Assembly: GCA_009829735.1 (NCBI GenBank)
Contig: CM020618.1
Span: forward strand, 5,454,882-5,518,881
DNA length: 64,000 bases
Source of the DNA: Pyropia yezoensis
Lineage: Eukaryota; Rhodophyta; Bangiophyceae; Bangiales; Bangiaceae
Reading direction: 5' to 3'
Part shown: positions 22,735 to 33,141 of the stretch, piece after piece
Position numbering within the stretch: position 1 is the stretch's first letter
Layout of the letters: every line of letters begins with the position of its first letter
Translations under genes and position numbers: made by a program
Notes under the pieces: generated by a model
Seen by the model: the letters and a program-made list of their open reading frames with translations, nothing else
What the model was told of the DNA's origin: nothing
Database searches by the model: none

Positions 22735-23562
22735 CTAGTAGACCTCGTCCATTGCCGGGTCGTCATCCTCTTCGTCAGAGCTCTCCGCACGCTGCTCTGG
22801 TACCAGTGGCGGCCGTGCAGCCCAGCCCACCGTGAGAGCTGCTGCCGCAGACGCCGCCTTAATTGACGCCTCGGCGGCTGCCGCGGCCTCTGCCTTGGCA
22901 TCCAGCTCTGGCGCCCGCACACGGGCCCAGCCGGCGCCGCCGCGGAGCGATGGCGGTACCACCTCGTCCGTCGTGCCGCCATCCACCGACCACTCAAAGT
23001 CTTCCACACACCGCAGCAACAGGCGGGCCTCGCGCTCGGCCTTGCGCACCCGCTCTCCCACCACCCTCTCCGCCGCGTGGATGGTCTCCAGCTCGGCCTT
23101 GGCCGTTGCGAGGGTGGCCTCGAGGGTGGGCGCCGGCTGCAGCCGCGCAATGACCCGCTCCCGCGCTGCGTACTCGGTACGGCGGGCGGCCTCGGCTTCG
23201 GCCGCGGCAAGGCGCTGACGCAGGGAGTCTAGGTCGGCGGCGAGGTCAGCAGATGCCGCCTCAGCGGCCGCCCTTTGGCGGTTTGCGCGGGCCTCGGCAC
23301 GCACCGCGGCGGCGGCGGTGAGAGAGGCCATGAGGGCCGTCTGCTCAAAGTTGGACAGCTCTGCCGCCGTCGTTGCGGCCAATTCAGCCGCCTTCGCAGC
23401 GTCGGTGGTGGCGGCGGCGTCGACCAGCGACAGCACGTTCGTGGCAATGCGTTTGAGGGGCATGTCACGCGCAATGATGCGTCCCAGAAAAACAGCCTCA
23501 ATGACTTCGGCTGTGATGGGGGTGGGGGTGGCGTCGGACATAGTCGCATCAACAGACGCCAT
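22735..23562 (-). CDS. Alanine-rich coiled-coil protein, possible THO complex subunit 7
   Basis: 275 residues from ATG 23562 (MASVDATMSD); the frame extends to 23586 only with GTG. Residues about 15-60 are a globular-looking segment (TAEVIEAVFLGRIIARDMPLKRI). About 60-210 is predicted coiled coil, with NFEQTALMASL followed by long A/E/R-rich heptads, RRTEYAARERVIARLQPAP, and ERVRKAEREARLLLRCVEDFEW. The tail is acidic (SSDEEDDDPAMDEVY). Order and motifs (helical start, RxEYxAxAxxI-P, then R-rich helix ending near a Leu/Ile-rich turn, acidic tail) resemble THOC7/Mft1 of the mRNA-export THO complex. The match is by eye and weak; other coiled-coil proteins are possible. Confidence 0.45.
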   Translation of the reverse strand: MASVDATMSDATPTPITAEVIEAVFLGRIIARDMPLKRIATNVLSLVDAAATTDAAKAAELAATTAAELSNFEQTALMASLTAAAAVRAEARANRQRAAAEAASADLAADLDSLRQRLAAAEAEAARRTEYAARERVIARLQPAPTLEATLATAKAELETIHAAERVVGERVRKAEREARLLLRCVEDFEWSVDGGTTDEVVPPSLRGGAGWARVRAPELDAKAEAAAAAEASIKAASAAAALTVGWAARPPLVPEQRAESSDEEDDDPAMDEVY

Positions 23563-23624
23563 GGCGCCCGACGGCAGTGCTGCCACGCGCGCCCGGGCGC
23601 ATGCCCGAGTGTATGCAGTGATGG

Positions 23625-23705
23625 TAGTGGTGCAGTGCTGGTGGTGGTGCAGTGAGGGTGGTGGTGATGCAGTGACGGGGGTGGTGGCGCAGTGACGGTG
23701 GTGTT
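23625..23705. repeat. Degenerate GGTGGTGCAGTG-type tandem repeat
   Basis: Four to five imperfect copies of a roughly 18-24-base unit built around GTGGTG-GCAGTGA, just upstream of the THOC7-like start codon. Confidence 0.6.
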
Positions 23706-23943
23706 CCTGCGCGATGGGCGACAGGCGCGCGCCGGTTCAGTAGTCCTTTTCTGAGTGGCCACGGGTGCAACACGGTGACGGCACTTGCTGTTCGTTTCTC
23801 TCTTAAATTCACAGAGTTCGCTGTATATTCCAGTATCCTATTTTCGCTCGAACGTTGATGGTGCTCCGTACATGTTCGAGAACATTTCCTTAACTGTACA
23901 TACAGCGCCGACCAGGGTGACTACCTCTCCACCTTTGTGCCTC

Positions 23944-24035
23944 CGGGCAAGGCACGCGTCGCCCGGCACGGCACGCGTCGCCGGGCACGGCACGTGTCGC
24001 CGGGCACGGCACTCGCCGGGTACGGCACGCGTACA
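23944..24035. repeat. 19-bp tandem repeat array
   Basis: Three consecutive 19-base units of consensus CGGGCACGGCACGCGTCGC, followed by a shortened and a variant copy (CGGGTACGGCACGCG). It lies in the gap between the THOC7-like promoter and the first H2B gene. Confidence 0.8.
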
Positions 24036-24297
24036 GCACGGGTACGGATGTGGACCACCCAGCCAAGGTGCTTCCGGTTTGACCTCGCAATCCCACGCGT
24101 GCTGCCTGTCCAAGTCTTGGCAATCGCTCGTCCTGGCCATGGTCGCGGCTGAGCCCGACCTGGTCACACTGTCATAGCACTCACAACGGCCGTAGACCAG
24201 CTCTTAGTCAGCGAAGCAGTTGTCCTGCTACAGCAGAGTGGCACTGAATATACTGAGCATAATGGTATGGGAACCAAGGTCAGACAGGAGCGCTTAC

Positions 24298-24465
24298 TCA
24301 ATGTACGTATCAAATCCAGCCTGGGTGCTTTATGGTCGCCACTCAAAGACGACGACAAAGGGGAATGTCAGATACGAGGAGGTTGACGCAAAAGTGCGCA
24401 CGGCGGGGGAGGGCAGCAAGAGTAGAAAAGGGATAGAGGTGAACAGCTGTACAGAGGGGGATGGG
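24298..24465. repeat. H2B 3' flank, homologous to 32848-33010
   Basis: This AT-richer block lies downstream of the first H2B stop. It matches the equivalent block downstream of the second H2B in order and spacing: a TCAATG-GTATC-AA-CCAGCC block, then GCTTTATGGTCGC, then AAAAGGGATAGAG and CTGTACAGA. It indicates that duplication of the histone unit included the 3' flank, or that the sequence is a conserved 3'-end element. Confidence 0.75.
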
Positions 24466-24614
24466 ACATCAGACGAGGCCGGGCAACCATTCAAGTAGCC
24501 CGTCCCACACGGCGAAAGACCACCGCATCACACAGCAAAGGGCGAAGACCAGCGGCGGCAGCTCGACAGACGGGCGCAGGGGAAGACACGAAACAGACAG
24601 AAGCTGGCGGACGT

Positions 24615-25007
24615 CTAGGCGGAGCTCGAGTACTTCGTCACCGCCTTGGTACCCTCCGACACTGCGTGCTTGGCGAGCTCACCCGGCAGCAGCAGCCGCA
24701 CGGCAGTCTGAATCTCGCGGCTCGTCAGCGTCTTGCTCTTGTTGTACGAGCTCAGCTTGGCAGCCTCGGCCGCGATGCGCTCAAAGAGGTCGTTGACAAA
24801 CGAGTTCATGATGCTCATCGCCTTGGACGAGATACCCGTGTCGGGGTGCACCTGCTTCAGCACCTTGTAGATGTAGATGGAGTAGGACTCCGACCGCTTC
24901 TTGGTGCGCTTCTTCTTGTCCTTCGAGTCCTTGTCGCCCGACGCGGCGACGCCCTTCTTCGCCACCTTCTTCTCAGCCATGGGCACAGACTTGCCCTTGG
25001 GAGCCAT
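24615..25007 (-). CDS. H2B: Histone H2B (copy 1)
   Basis: 130 residues. Nucleosome core histone that pairs with H2A. Seen: basic N-terminal tail ([19 protein letters not shown]), the histone-fold start [43 protein letters not shown], the [20 protein letters not shown] motif and C-terminal helix ending KYSSSA with the conserved C-terminal Lys (TKAVTKY). The protein is identical to copy 2 at 33142. It is divergent from H2A copy 1 across 825 bp. An AT-rich element (minus strand CATATTTC) sits about 160 bp before the start. No intron. I did not find an animal-type histone 3' stem-loop. Confidence 0.98.
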   Translation of the reverse strand: MAPKGKSVPMAEKKVAKKGVAASGDKDSKDKKKRTKKRSESYSIYIYKVLKQVHPDTGISSKAMSIMNSFVNDLFERIAAEAAKLSSYNKSKTLTSREIQTAVRLLLPGELAKHAVSEGTKAVTKYSSSA

Positions 25008-25832
25008 GGTGCGGCACAGGGGGGAGGGGAGGGGAGGGAGAGGGCGGGGCGTGCGGCGGTTGATGCAGAAGGGGAGAGGAGAAGGTTGCGGCGTGAGGGG
25101 GGTAGGCGAGTTGGTCTGCACACGATGCCGATGGGGAGGGTGCCAGGGACAGGAGGGGGAGACGCGGCTTGAAATATGAGCCAGTCGGGGGGTTGTGCCC
25201 GGCCGTCTCGCCGACTTGGCGCCAGCACCAGCCGCGCCACAGACCCACGAGCACACGCCAGACGACGGTGCAGCGGGGGGTTTGACTGGGGGCGGTCTGC
25301 GGCAAGTCCAGTTGCGCGCGCGCGCCCACGCACCAACCGCGCACCGCCGCACCCTCGCAGTTGGCGCGCGCGCGTTCGGGGGGGGGTTTGCCCCCTCCAG
25401 GCCACCGGCGGCCGCTGATTGGCTCTAAGGACCGTGTCGGCGGCGGCCCCTTCGCAATCCACCGCCATGCACGGGGTGCGACACATGGCCAATCTGATCT
25501 CTGATTGGCTAATACACGATTGGGGGGGGTTCAGGGCGTGGCCGAAATCGGCATGGCTGGTCAGCTGCGCAGGCTGGGCAGCTGGGCTCGCCCAACCCCC
25601 CTCCGCGCACACGTCGCACCTGGCCACCCCGACTCAGCGCCAGAAGCCTTCGGCGGCGGCGGTCCATACTTGACCCCTGCACCCGGCGCTCCTCACCGCC
25701 TCTGCCGCACCCACCGCTCCTCACCCTCATCGCGCCGCACTCGCACATCTACCTTCCCGCACCCTCTCTACTCTGCCGCCCCGCTCTATCCCTGCTCTTC
25801 CACCGCCTCTCCTCTCCTCCCCTTCTGTCGTC
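25008..25832. promoter_or_regulatory. Divergent H2B/H2A promoter (copy 1)
   Basis: Contains AATCTGATCTCTGATTGG at 25491-25508, matched at 16 of 18 positions in the other histone promoter, and a further ATTGGCT (inverted CCAAT) near 25417. An alternating GCGCGCGCGCGCCC tract lies at 25314-25327; the identical 14-mer is also in the other pair. Weak TATA-like AT-rich sites lie about 160-165 bp before each ATG. CCAAT boxes and GATC-type motifs are known in histone promoters; function here is inferred. Confidence 0.6.
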
Positions 25833-26222
25833 ATGGCCCCTAAGGCTGGCGCCGTTGCCAAGGGGAAGTCCCAGACGCGGTCGGCCAAGGCCGGCCTGCA
25901 GTTCCCTGTCGGCCGTATCCACCGGTTCCTCAAGTCGGGTGGCTACTCGGACCGCATTGGTGCGGGCGCGCCCGTCTACCTCGCGGCCGTCATGGAGTAC
26001 CTGACCGCTGAGGTGCTGGAGCTGGCGGGCAACGCCGCCCGTGACAACAAGAAGACCCGTATCGTGCCGCGCCACATCCAGCTGGCGGTGCGCAATGACG
26101 ATGAGCTGAACAAGCTGCTCGGGTCGGTGACCATTGCGTCGGGTGGTGTGCTGCCCTTCATCCACAAGGACCTGCTGCCGAAGGTCAAGGGAAAGAAGGG
26201 TGAGCAGAGCCAGGAGATCTAA
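25833..26222 (+). CDS. H2A: Histone H2A, H2A.X-type C-terminus (copy 1)
   Basis: 129 residues, ATG 25833. Seen: [54 protein letters not shown], the H2A signature and acidic-patch region, then [30 protein letters not shown]. The tail ends KGEQSQEI, which fits the SQ(E/D)-hydrophobic motif phosphorylated on serine by ATM/ATR-type kinases in H2A.X. It differs from copy 2 in the last residue (I here, V there). No intron. Confidence 0.98.
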   Translation: MAPKAGAVAKGKSQTRSAKAGLQFPVGRIHRFLKSGGYSDRIGAGAPVYLAAVMEYLTAEVLELAGNAARDNKKTRIVPRHIQLAVRNDDELNKLLGSVTIASGGVLPFIHKDLLPKVKGKKGEQSQEI

Positions 26223-26713
26223 GCTGTCTTCTCCTCCCTGCACCGTTCTTTCGTCGGTCGTGTTGGTTTTGTACTCGTCGAGCGCACGGTCGTCGAGCGC
26301 ATGTGGGTTTGGGGCTCCATGGGGGTGTGTCTGCATCGGTCCTTCTCGGGTCGGTTTTCCTCATGGTGCCCATCCTGGTCGCCCTGTCCTACTCTGCTGC
26401 TGCTGCTGCTGCAATTCTCTTCCCTTTGAGCTGCCCGGTTGGGTCGCCACCGCCATTTTGGCGCCCCGTGGTGGTCACCTGTACATAGACAGCCTGTGGG
26501 CTGTTCGTTTTCTGTTCCCCCTGCTGTACCCCTACCCCCCCTCCCCCCCGCCCCCCGCTGTGCTGGTGTGAACCTCTCGAGTATAAATACACATCTCCCC
26601 CGTATGACGCGTTTGTTTGTCTGTCCCTCCCGGCACCACAACTGTTGACTGTATCGCCAGAAGAAAGTAGACCGCATTGAACCACAGCAGGCGTCTTTAT
26701 GGCGAGTGCCTTA
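26223..26713. other. Intergenic between H2A copy 1 and VPS52 (convergent)
   Basis: About 490 bp of 3' flank. TATAAATA occurs near 26580. No gene is recognised. Confidence 0.5.
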
Positions 26714-29332
26714 TCACGCCAGGCCATCGTCGTACTGACGGATTTCGTAGCGAATGGCCGTCGCGGCAACCAGCTCCGCTTTGACCGCCGGAAAGTTGGT
26801 GTCCAAGTGCGCCTCACAGCGGCGGTGGTAGCTTAGAAGCCCGTCACACAGGGCGGCCAGCACCCGCGCGCCGTTGGCGAAGGATGGGAAAAGGCGGAGG
26901 ACCGCGGCGCGCATGTGGGCGAGCCCCGCCCGCCAGTTTCGCCCGAAGTCCCGCACCACCGCCTTCGTGCGCGCCTCGCCACGGCTGTGGGTGGTTCCGG
27001 CACCCGCTGCCGACGACGGTGGCGGCGCCTGCCGACCGCCAGTGCCCCCGGCAGTGCCCTTTCGTGCCGCGGCCCGGGCCGAGCGCTCCGCGTCGCGCAC
27101 CAGTGCGAGCATGTCTGGGAAGTGGTCGGCGAGCTCGTGCTCCACGTAGCTCCCCACGTGGGAGCTGAGCAGCGTGGCGTAAAAGGCGCCATCGTCGGTG
27201 TGCTCTACAGCCCGGGCGGTGAGCACCGCCAACACCGCGTCTAAGTTATTGATCAAAAAGACAAACCGCCGTTTCGGCGTGCTATACAGCGCTGCCAGGC
27301 TGTTGAGGAGGGCCACAAACTCGGCCCGCAGGCGCCGGAGGGCGCCGTCGACCGTCGCGTCAGGGGCGCCGCCCGTCGACGGCGACACAGCGGCGAGGAG
27401 GGTGGCGGTGAGCTCAGCGGTACGGCGAGTCGCGGCCGTCGGGCGGGTGTCTTCGTCGCCAGGAAAGAGGGGGCGGGGTGCTCGAGCGGCAGCCGCCAGC
27501 GCTGATGTGTTGGCGGCAAGCAGCGCGGCCAGCGCCGGCCGCAACGCCCCATCGACCGACCCATAGTAGGCGTCGAGTGCATCGATGCGGCGGGCACGCA
27601 TCGCCACACGCTGCGCGCGCGCAACGACCAGTGTCAGCAGCACGCCCACTACGTCCGACGACGATGCAGCGTACCGGCGGACTGCATCGACAAGCATGGA
27701 GAGGACGCGCCGGAAAAAAAGCGGCAGCATCCGACCGTCGTCCCCAAATAGCTGTACGCAGAACAGGTGCTCGGATGTGCACGTTTCGGCCAGCATCTTG
27801 CCCACTGACCGCTGGATGGCCTCAAATGGCAGCCGCTGTGACGCGGCTGCCGCCACCGCCAACACGACCGCCGGTTGGTCCACTTCGGACAGCACCGAAA
27901 GCCGGTCCCCAGCAGTGAAGCTGGGCAGCGCCGCTCGCCGTGCCGCTGCAGCCGCAGCCGCTGCCGCGGGCGTGGTGGGCGATGACGCAGGCATCAGCGC
28001 CGCGGTGATACCGCCGCCAAAGACGCCCCCAATGCCCCCACTGCTGCCACTGCCGCCGTCGGCGCGATTGACACCGCCGCTAGCCAGCCGTCCCACCCCT
28101 GGGCCGGCCGTTGGCAGCACTGGTGGCGGGGGAGGGGGCTCTGGCGCAGAGCTGCCACCCAGGGATAACCCAAAAAAGGATAACCGACCGGGAGCAGCAG
28201 AGGCGACGCTTCCCCCAACGCCCCCCCCCACACCGCCAGCAGCAGCTCCAGCCGACACAACCGTCTCTCCGGCGGTGCCGGCAGTGGCTTCGAGCGCCAG
28301 CAACCCAAACAGGTACTTGCGAAAGAGGGTGTAGATGAGCTCATTCATCGTCCGCACGTACATGTCGCGTACATCATTGAAAGCAGCAGATGAGTGGTCC
28401 TGCAAGAACTCGAGGAGGTACTTGTGCCGCGCCAGCACGGAGTCCTTAACGATGGTGACGTTGGTGTTGGGCCGCTGCAGGAGGTCAATCTTGTCCACCA
28501 GGAACTGGCGCACCTTGGCCACCGCCTTGACCAGCAGGCCCACTACTGTAGGCCGCACGTCCGCGTATGAGGCGGCGTCCCGGGCGTCGGCGAGGGTCAG
28601 GAAGGCCGCCTTTTTAGACAGCTGCCCCAGCGCCCGCTCGTACGCCGCGTCGCCCACCGAGCCATCCACAACGTGTCGCACAAGCGCCGGCGACAGCGCA
28701 ATCTCATTCACAAACGCAGAGATGTGGGCCTCGGCCGACGACCGCGCCGCGACGCGCGACGCGGCCGACGCCACCCCCGACCGGACGCGAGTAATTTCCG
28801 CGACCAGCGCGCCTAGGCGAGCGTCCACGTCGCGGAGCGTCGCTTCCCCCGCCGCAAGCACCACGTCGTGGGCCGACAGCGTCATCGACAGCTGGTGGAG
28901 GCCGGAAACCTCAGCCGACGCGACCGCCGCCGCGGCGTCGACGGCCGCGTGGTAGGCGCCCTCTTCCGCATCGTCCAAGCGCGGGGGGGGCGCCGCGTCA
29001 CCGCTGCCGCCAGCACCACTGGCCGCCGCACTACTCTCCCCAGGCGGGGCCACCTCCGCACCGACAGCCCCGTCGGCTGCCGGCGCGTGAGGCAGCTCGG
29101 CGGCTGCTGCCTCCACCGCCGCCCACTCGACGGCGGCACTGCCCCCCGCCTCAGCGGACAGGGCACCCGCAGAATCCGTGGCCAGCCACGCCCAGAGCTC
29201 GAGCTCGGCGGCAGACTCAGCGTCCGCGGCGGCATCGTCGGAGGGCGCCCCCGAGGTGGCGGCGGACTCGTCGAGCACCAGTCCGCCGAGCGTGGGCGGC
29301 AACGGCGGTGCCGCCGCCCCCGCCGCCGCCAT
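26714..29332 (-). CDS. VPS52: VPS52 homologue, GARP/EARP tethering complex subunit
   Basis: 872 residues, ATG 29332, no introns. GARP tethers endosome-derived vesicles at the trans-Golgi; VPS52 is its central subunit. Residues 1-115 are A/P/G-rich and unlike the family. About 120-220 is coiled coil beginning ...LHQLSMTLSAHDVVLAAGE. About 255-345 matches the family core: VKAVAKVRQFLVDKI, RPNTN, ARHKYLLEFLQDH, then MYVRTMNELIYTLFRKYLFGLLALE. About 350-460 is a low-complexity G/P/A insertion. The C-terminal part has the FEAIQRSVGKMLAETCTSEH and FLINNLDAVLAVL motifs and ends IRYEIRQYDDGLA. Assigned by motif order. Conserved-exocyst-like C-terminus makes other tethering subunits (such as COG) less likely. 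Confidence 0.88.
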   Translation of the reverse strand: MAAAGAAAPPLPPTLGGLVLDESAATSGAPSDDAAADAESAAELELWAWLATDSAGALSAEAGGSAAVEWAAVEAAAAELPHAPAADGAVGAEVAPPGESSAAASGAGGSGDAAPPPRLDDAEEGAYHAAVDAAAAVASAEVSGLHQLSMTLSAHDVVLAAGEATLRDVDARLGALVAEITRVRSGVASAASRVAARSSAEAHISAFVNEIALSPALVRHVVDGSVGDAAYERALGQLSKKAAFLTLADARDAASYADVRPTVVGLLVKAVAKVRQFLVDKIDLLQRPNTNVTIVKDSVLARHKYLLEFLQDHSSAAFNDVRDMYVRTMNELIYTLFRKYLFGLLALEATAGTAGETVVSAGAAAGGVGGGVGGSVASAAPGRLSFFGLSLGGSSAPEPPPPPPVLPTAGPGVGRLASGGVNRADGGSGSSGGIGGVFGGGITAALMPASSPTTPAAAAAAAAARRAALPSFTAGDRLSVLSEVDQPAVVLAVAAAASQRLPFEAIQRSVGKMLAETCTSEHLFCVQLFGDDGRMLPLFFRRVLSMLVDAVRRYAASSSDVVGVLLTLVVARAQRVAMRARRIDALDAYYGSVDGALRPALAALLAANTSALAAAARAPRPLFPGDEDTRPTAATRRTAELTATLLAAVSPSTGGAPDATVDGALRRLRAEFVALLNSLAALYSTPKRRFVFLINNLDAVLAVLTARAVEHTDDGAFYATLLSSHVGSYVEHELADHFPDMLALVRDAERSARAAARKGTAGGTGGRQAPPPSSAAGAGTTHSRGEARTKAVVRDFGRNWRAGLAHMRAAVLRLFPSFANGARVLAALCDGLLSYHRRCEAHLDTNFPAVKAELVAATAIRYEIRQYDDGLA

Positions 29333-29692
29333 GGAAATGTGCGCCAGCCGGCAAAGAAGGGGATGAGCTACTCGCAGGCAGAGGCAAGGGAGAAGGGGTA
29401 AGATTGGAGGGGGAAGCCGCTCATGGGGAACACGGTGCGGCGCCTATCGCGCTGGCGCGGCAGGGTAAACGACGTTGACCGTTCCCAAACCTCCGAACCT
29501 CGAGGAACCAACTGACACCTGGGTGAAATTTTCATCAAAAATAATATATATTTGAAGGGATACTTCGCACGAACCGCGCCCACACTGTATATCTGGCGGG
29601 CCCGGTGTAGCGCGAGGTGCGTGTCTTGCTACCACGACCGTCAGAGTGTGCCCACCCAAAACCGACCTATATCGTCCGTGCCCCTGGGCTGC
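29333..29692. other. Intergenic between VPS52 promoter and FKBP 3' end
   Basis: 360 bp. A short AT-rich string (AAAAATAATATATATTTG, near 29537-29554) is the only AT-rich element and lies about 205 bp upstream of the VPS52 start. It may include the VPS52 core promoter. Confidence 0.45.
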
Positions 29693-30824
29693 TCACGCCT
29701 TCGGCGCCACAGACACATCAACAAGCTCGATGGTGAAGTACAACGTCGCTCCCCCCGGGATGGACCCGGCTCCCCGTGGCCCATACCCCATTGAAGAGGG
29801 AATGATGAGCCGCCGCACCCCCCCCACCGCCATGCCCGGCACGCCTTGGTCCCACCCCCTGATGACGCGGCGGCGGCCAATCGAAAATGCCAGCGGTTTT
29901 CCGTGGCGGGAGGAGGCGTCAAAGACCACCGCGGCGGCGTCGGGGGGGAAGCCGTGTTGGGAGCCCGTGTAATTGACGGTGGCGACACAGACGGGGGGGG
30001 CAACGGTGCCAGTGCCAACCACGTCTACGGTACGGAAAGGGGGTAGTCGAGGGAGAAGAGGGGGAGCAGGAATAGGAGGTTGAGGGGCAGAGACCGGAGC
30101 AGGGGTGGGAGTGAGCAGAGGAGCAGCAGACAAACGTGCCAGAAAGAGAGGGTGCCGTGGGTCAGAGGGCACCGTTCTCAATGGAGCGTTCCCTTACTGC
30201 GACAGGCACCCACTGCCAAAGGGTCATTGGCCAAGCGCCAACGCGAGCCGCGCCCCCGGCACGCAACCAAAGTTCTCGCTCACGAGTAGCCCCCTGCGCC
30301 CTCCCATCCCCAGCCCTCACCAGAGGCTCTCTCTCCCGCTCCCACCCCCACGCATCCGTCCACGTACCGTCCTTTATCCGCAGCCCTGAAGGTAGGGTCT
30401 GGAAGTCGTCGTACACCCCGTCCCTCCCCCCGGCGGTCCGCTTCCCTCCACCGAACCACATGCCCAGGGCGGTCTTGCCCAGCCCACCCAGAACAAAACT
30501 GACTCCACCGCTCAGCCCAATGGCCCCTCCGCCCCGCACCACCAGGCCAACCGCCGCGCCCGCAGCCATCATGAGCGCGAAGACGGCAACGACGGCGGCA
30601 AGGCCACGCCACGGGCGGGCGCGCCCGCCGATACGACGTCCAAATAGGCTGGTCGAAGGCATAGCGGGGGCGGCGGATGCCCTAGAAGTGCCGGAATGGC
30701 AAGCAGGGGAGGGCACGGAGACGGCGAAGAGACGGCGGAGGGAAGGTCGGGATGAAGCTCGCCAGCGGCGGCCGATTGCGCACATGCTGCTCGCAGCGCA
30801 GGCACACGTGGCAATTGATCCCAT
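29693..30824 (-). CDS. FKBP-type peptidyl-prolyl isomerase, organelle-targeted, two exons
   Basis: Exon 1 30824-30368, exon 2 30024-29693; intron 30367-30025 (343 bp), donor GTACGT, acceptor CCGTAG. Splicing gives LPSGLRIKD joined to DVVGTG, the usual FKBP opening, and 262 residues in total. The N-terminus (1-80) is rich in S, R and A. A hydrophobic stretch (GLAAVVAVFALMMAAGAAVG) follows an RR-containing segment, like a bipartite transit peptide for a thylakoid-lumen FKBP. An alternative ATG is 30785. FKBP domain: VNYTG, VFDAS, LAFSIG, RVIRGWDQGVPGM, SSMGYG, LYFTIELVDV, with the ligand-pocket Y, FD, F, VI, W, Y and F residues kept. It catalyses proline cis-trans isomerisation. Location is inferred. 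Confidence 0.9.
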
Positions 30825-31173
30825 GTAGACCTTTTCTAGTTGTGAGATCATCCAATACTCCCACAACCACATGATGCTCAGACTTTCGAAACGTGTTCTC
30901 ACTCTTCATAAGTACATAGCCGTGTGTCAACTAAATCTATAGTAGACAGCGGTCTCCCCCATTGTGCTTGCTGTCTGGCGTCACGATCATGCACCGGGCT
31001 CGAAGCGGGAAGCCCGACTGGCAGTGAGACCCTTTTGCTCCCTGCGCTCACTATCCGCTCCCCCGCCGACGCACGCTCTCGGGCAGCGGTACTGATCGTC
31101 TCCCCGGTCGTGTTGGGAGTGAGCGGCCCCGCCTGCCGCCTGTTCATCCTGTGGATCCCCGGCGGGGCTCGAC
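30825..31173. promoter_or_regulatory. Divergent promoter region, FKBP / PSMB2
   Basis: 349 bp separates the two start codons, the shortest divergent gap in the window. 30830-30950 is AT-richer. No clear TATA box was identified. Start choice for FKBP could shift its left edge. Confidence 0.4.
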
Positions 31174-32542
31174 ATGGACTCCCTCATTGCCATCAGCGGG
31201 CGCGACTTTGTGCTGATGGCTTCGGATGTGACTTCGGCACGCTCTATCGTGGTGATGAAGGAGGATATGGACAAGATTATGGAGCTCGATGAGCACAAGC
31301 TCCTGGGCTTTGCTGGGGAGCCAGGCGACTGCACGGCTTTTACCGAGTACATTCAGAAGAACGTCCACCTGTTTGCGCTGCGGTCGGGCATCACGCTCGA
31401 TACCCACGCGGTGGGCAACTTCACCCGCAATGAGCTTGCGGTGGCGCTGCGGTACGTGAGGTCGTCCCTTTTTTGAGCGCCTGAGCTGGCGCTGGTGCTC
31501 GGGCTTGTGTGGCGCGACAGGGTGAGGCATTGCTAAGCCCTACTGCTCGCTCCTGGGGCGCCTGGGCAGATTGGAGGGCCGCACTTCAGCCGCCCCTGGA
31601 CTACTGGGGTGAACTTCGAGGGCCTTCTGGCAGTCGTCGCTGGATGGGCGCTCGGTGACTGACCGTTCTGGACCCCGCTGTCGTGCCACTCTTGGCGCAT
31701 ATTGTGATGCTTGGTGGTGCTATGGATTTTTTCCCCTCTCTCGTCCATCATCACAGTAAGCGGCCGTATAACGCCAACATGCTGCTGGCTGGCTATGACG
31801 AGCACGTCGGGCCTAGCCTGTACTACCTGGACTACTTGGCAACGCTTCACAAGATGGACTTTTCCGCTCTTGGCTACGCCTCTTTCTTTGTTCTCTCCAC
31901 GCTGGACCGGCATTGGAAGAAGAAGTGCGTTGTGCTTGCTTGTGGGATATCGACGCTTTTGTCTCGTTTTCCCGCAGTCACCACACAACATTCAGAAGGT
32001 TCCTCCGTGATCGTCTTTCCTGGCCAGTTTCTGACTCTTTGTCCTTGTCGCTCCTCTCGTGGGTGTTGCCCCCCTTGTGTATCATCTTTCCTTGTCCCGG
32101 TGTCTTGGTGCGCAGCATGAGTGTGGATGAGGCACTTGTTGTGCTTAAGAAGTGCATCAAAGAAGTGCAGACGCGGATGATCATCAGCCAGCCCAAGTTC
32201 ACTATTAAGGTACGTCCCATGTCACTGCTTCTCGACAGGGTGCTCTTGGCAGTCAGTGTGGATAGACACGCGGAATTCACGTTTGCTGATCTCTTGCTGC
32301 TGCTGACGGGTGGTTGTTCTGTGACCACTTGGACGCATGTCTAACTGCCTGCGTTGATGCTTACCCTGCTGTGGTTCTTTCCCTGCTTGGTGCCACTGCA
32401 GCTGGTTGGCAAGGACGGTATTCAAGTACTCGAGGCCGCGTCGTCGGTCGCCGACGAGAAGAAAGTGACATCGCCGCCGCCGACCATGGAAGTAGAGGCG
32501 GCCGCTGGGGTTGTCGCTGGAGATGCCATGGAGTCTGCTTGA
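31174..32542 (+). CDS. PSMB2: 20S proteasome subunit beta type-2 (beta-4), four exons
   Basis: Exons 31174-31451, 31757-31924, 32116-32209 and 32402-32542; introns of 305, 191 and 192 bp with donors GTACGT, GTGCGT and GTACGT, all ending in AG and all in phase. Joined product is 226 residues. Seen: [113 protein letters not shown], then [10 protein letters not shown]. This is the PSMB2/PBD subunit of the 20S core beta ring. The family is non-catalytic: it lacks the propeptide and N-terminal threonine, as here. The tail is longer than usual ([18 protein letters not shown]). It is the most intron-rich gene in the window. Confidence 0.95.
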
Positions 32543-32698
32543 TTGCTTGTACATTTCCTTGCAGCTGTGCTGTTTTCGTTTTGTATGCTTCGGGTCTGAC
32601 CATGCAATCCCTTGTTTGCTGCTCATTCCAGTTTTGGCGATCCCTCGTTCTTTACCTATTCGCGGGTGAGCGTGACCTGGAGCCATTGGTGTCATCCT

Positions 32699-32754
32699 AG
32701 CACCGTTGGTGTCAGAGCAGGCATGTAGCACCGTTGGTGTCGAAGAGCAGGCAT
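32699..32754. repeat. Short tandem duplication AGCACCGTTGGTGTC...GAGCAGGCAT
   Basis: Two near-identical 26-28-base copies, preceded by a degenerate third (AGCCATTGGTGTCATCC, about 32681). ACCGTTGGT is itself partly palindromic. Confidence 0.8.
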
Positions 32755-32847
32755 AGCGAGCGTACCACTCCTTCAGATATCGAAGGGCGACAGCGCAGCT
32801 GGTCAGCCCGTAGTGACCGGGCCTGATGGAAACAGGATAGAACCCAT

Positions 32848-33010
32848 TCAATGCATGTATCGAACCCAGCCAGGATGCTTTATGGTCGCACCTCACGTTG
32901 GAGACGACGAACGGGGGGTCAGAGATACATAGGGGAAGAGGCAAAAGTACGCACGGCGGGAGAAAATACAGGTGGGAAAAAGGGATAGAGATGAAGAGCT
33001 GTACAGAAGG
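32848..33010. repeat. H2B 3' flank, homologous to 24298-24465
   Basis: Second copy of the block downstream of H2B. Landmarks in the same order: TCAATG, CCAGCC, GCTTTATGGTCGC, ACGCACGGCGGGAG, AAAAAGGGATAGAG, GCTGTACAGA. The adjacent promoter regions have diverged far more than this flank. Confidence 0.75.
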
Positions 33011-33141
33011 GTAAGGGGGGGGGGGGGGGGCAACAGTCGCACTCACGGTGGGCTCTGCCATGCGTGGCGTGCCAGCCATCCTGAGAAGCGACGCAGTAAT
33101 CTAGCGGCTGCAACAGGACACGGACAGGGGCGCGCGGACGT

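Larger units (their letters stand above)
32543..33141. other. Intergenic, PSMB2 to H2B copy 2 (convergent)
   Basis: Includes a short duplication (32699-32754) and the block homologous to the first H2B 3' flank (32848-33010). No gene recognised. Confidence 0.55.

Noticed and set aside
24540-24614. Animal-type histone 3' stem-loop downstream of H2B
   Set aside because: I looked for a GGCTCTT-loop-AGAGCC type hairpin after each histone stop and found none.
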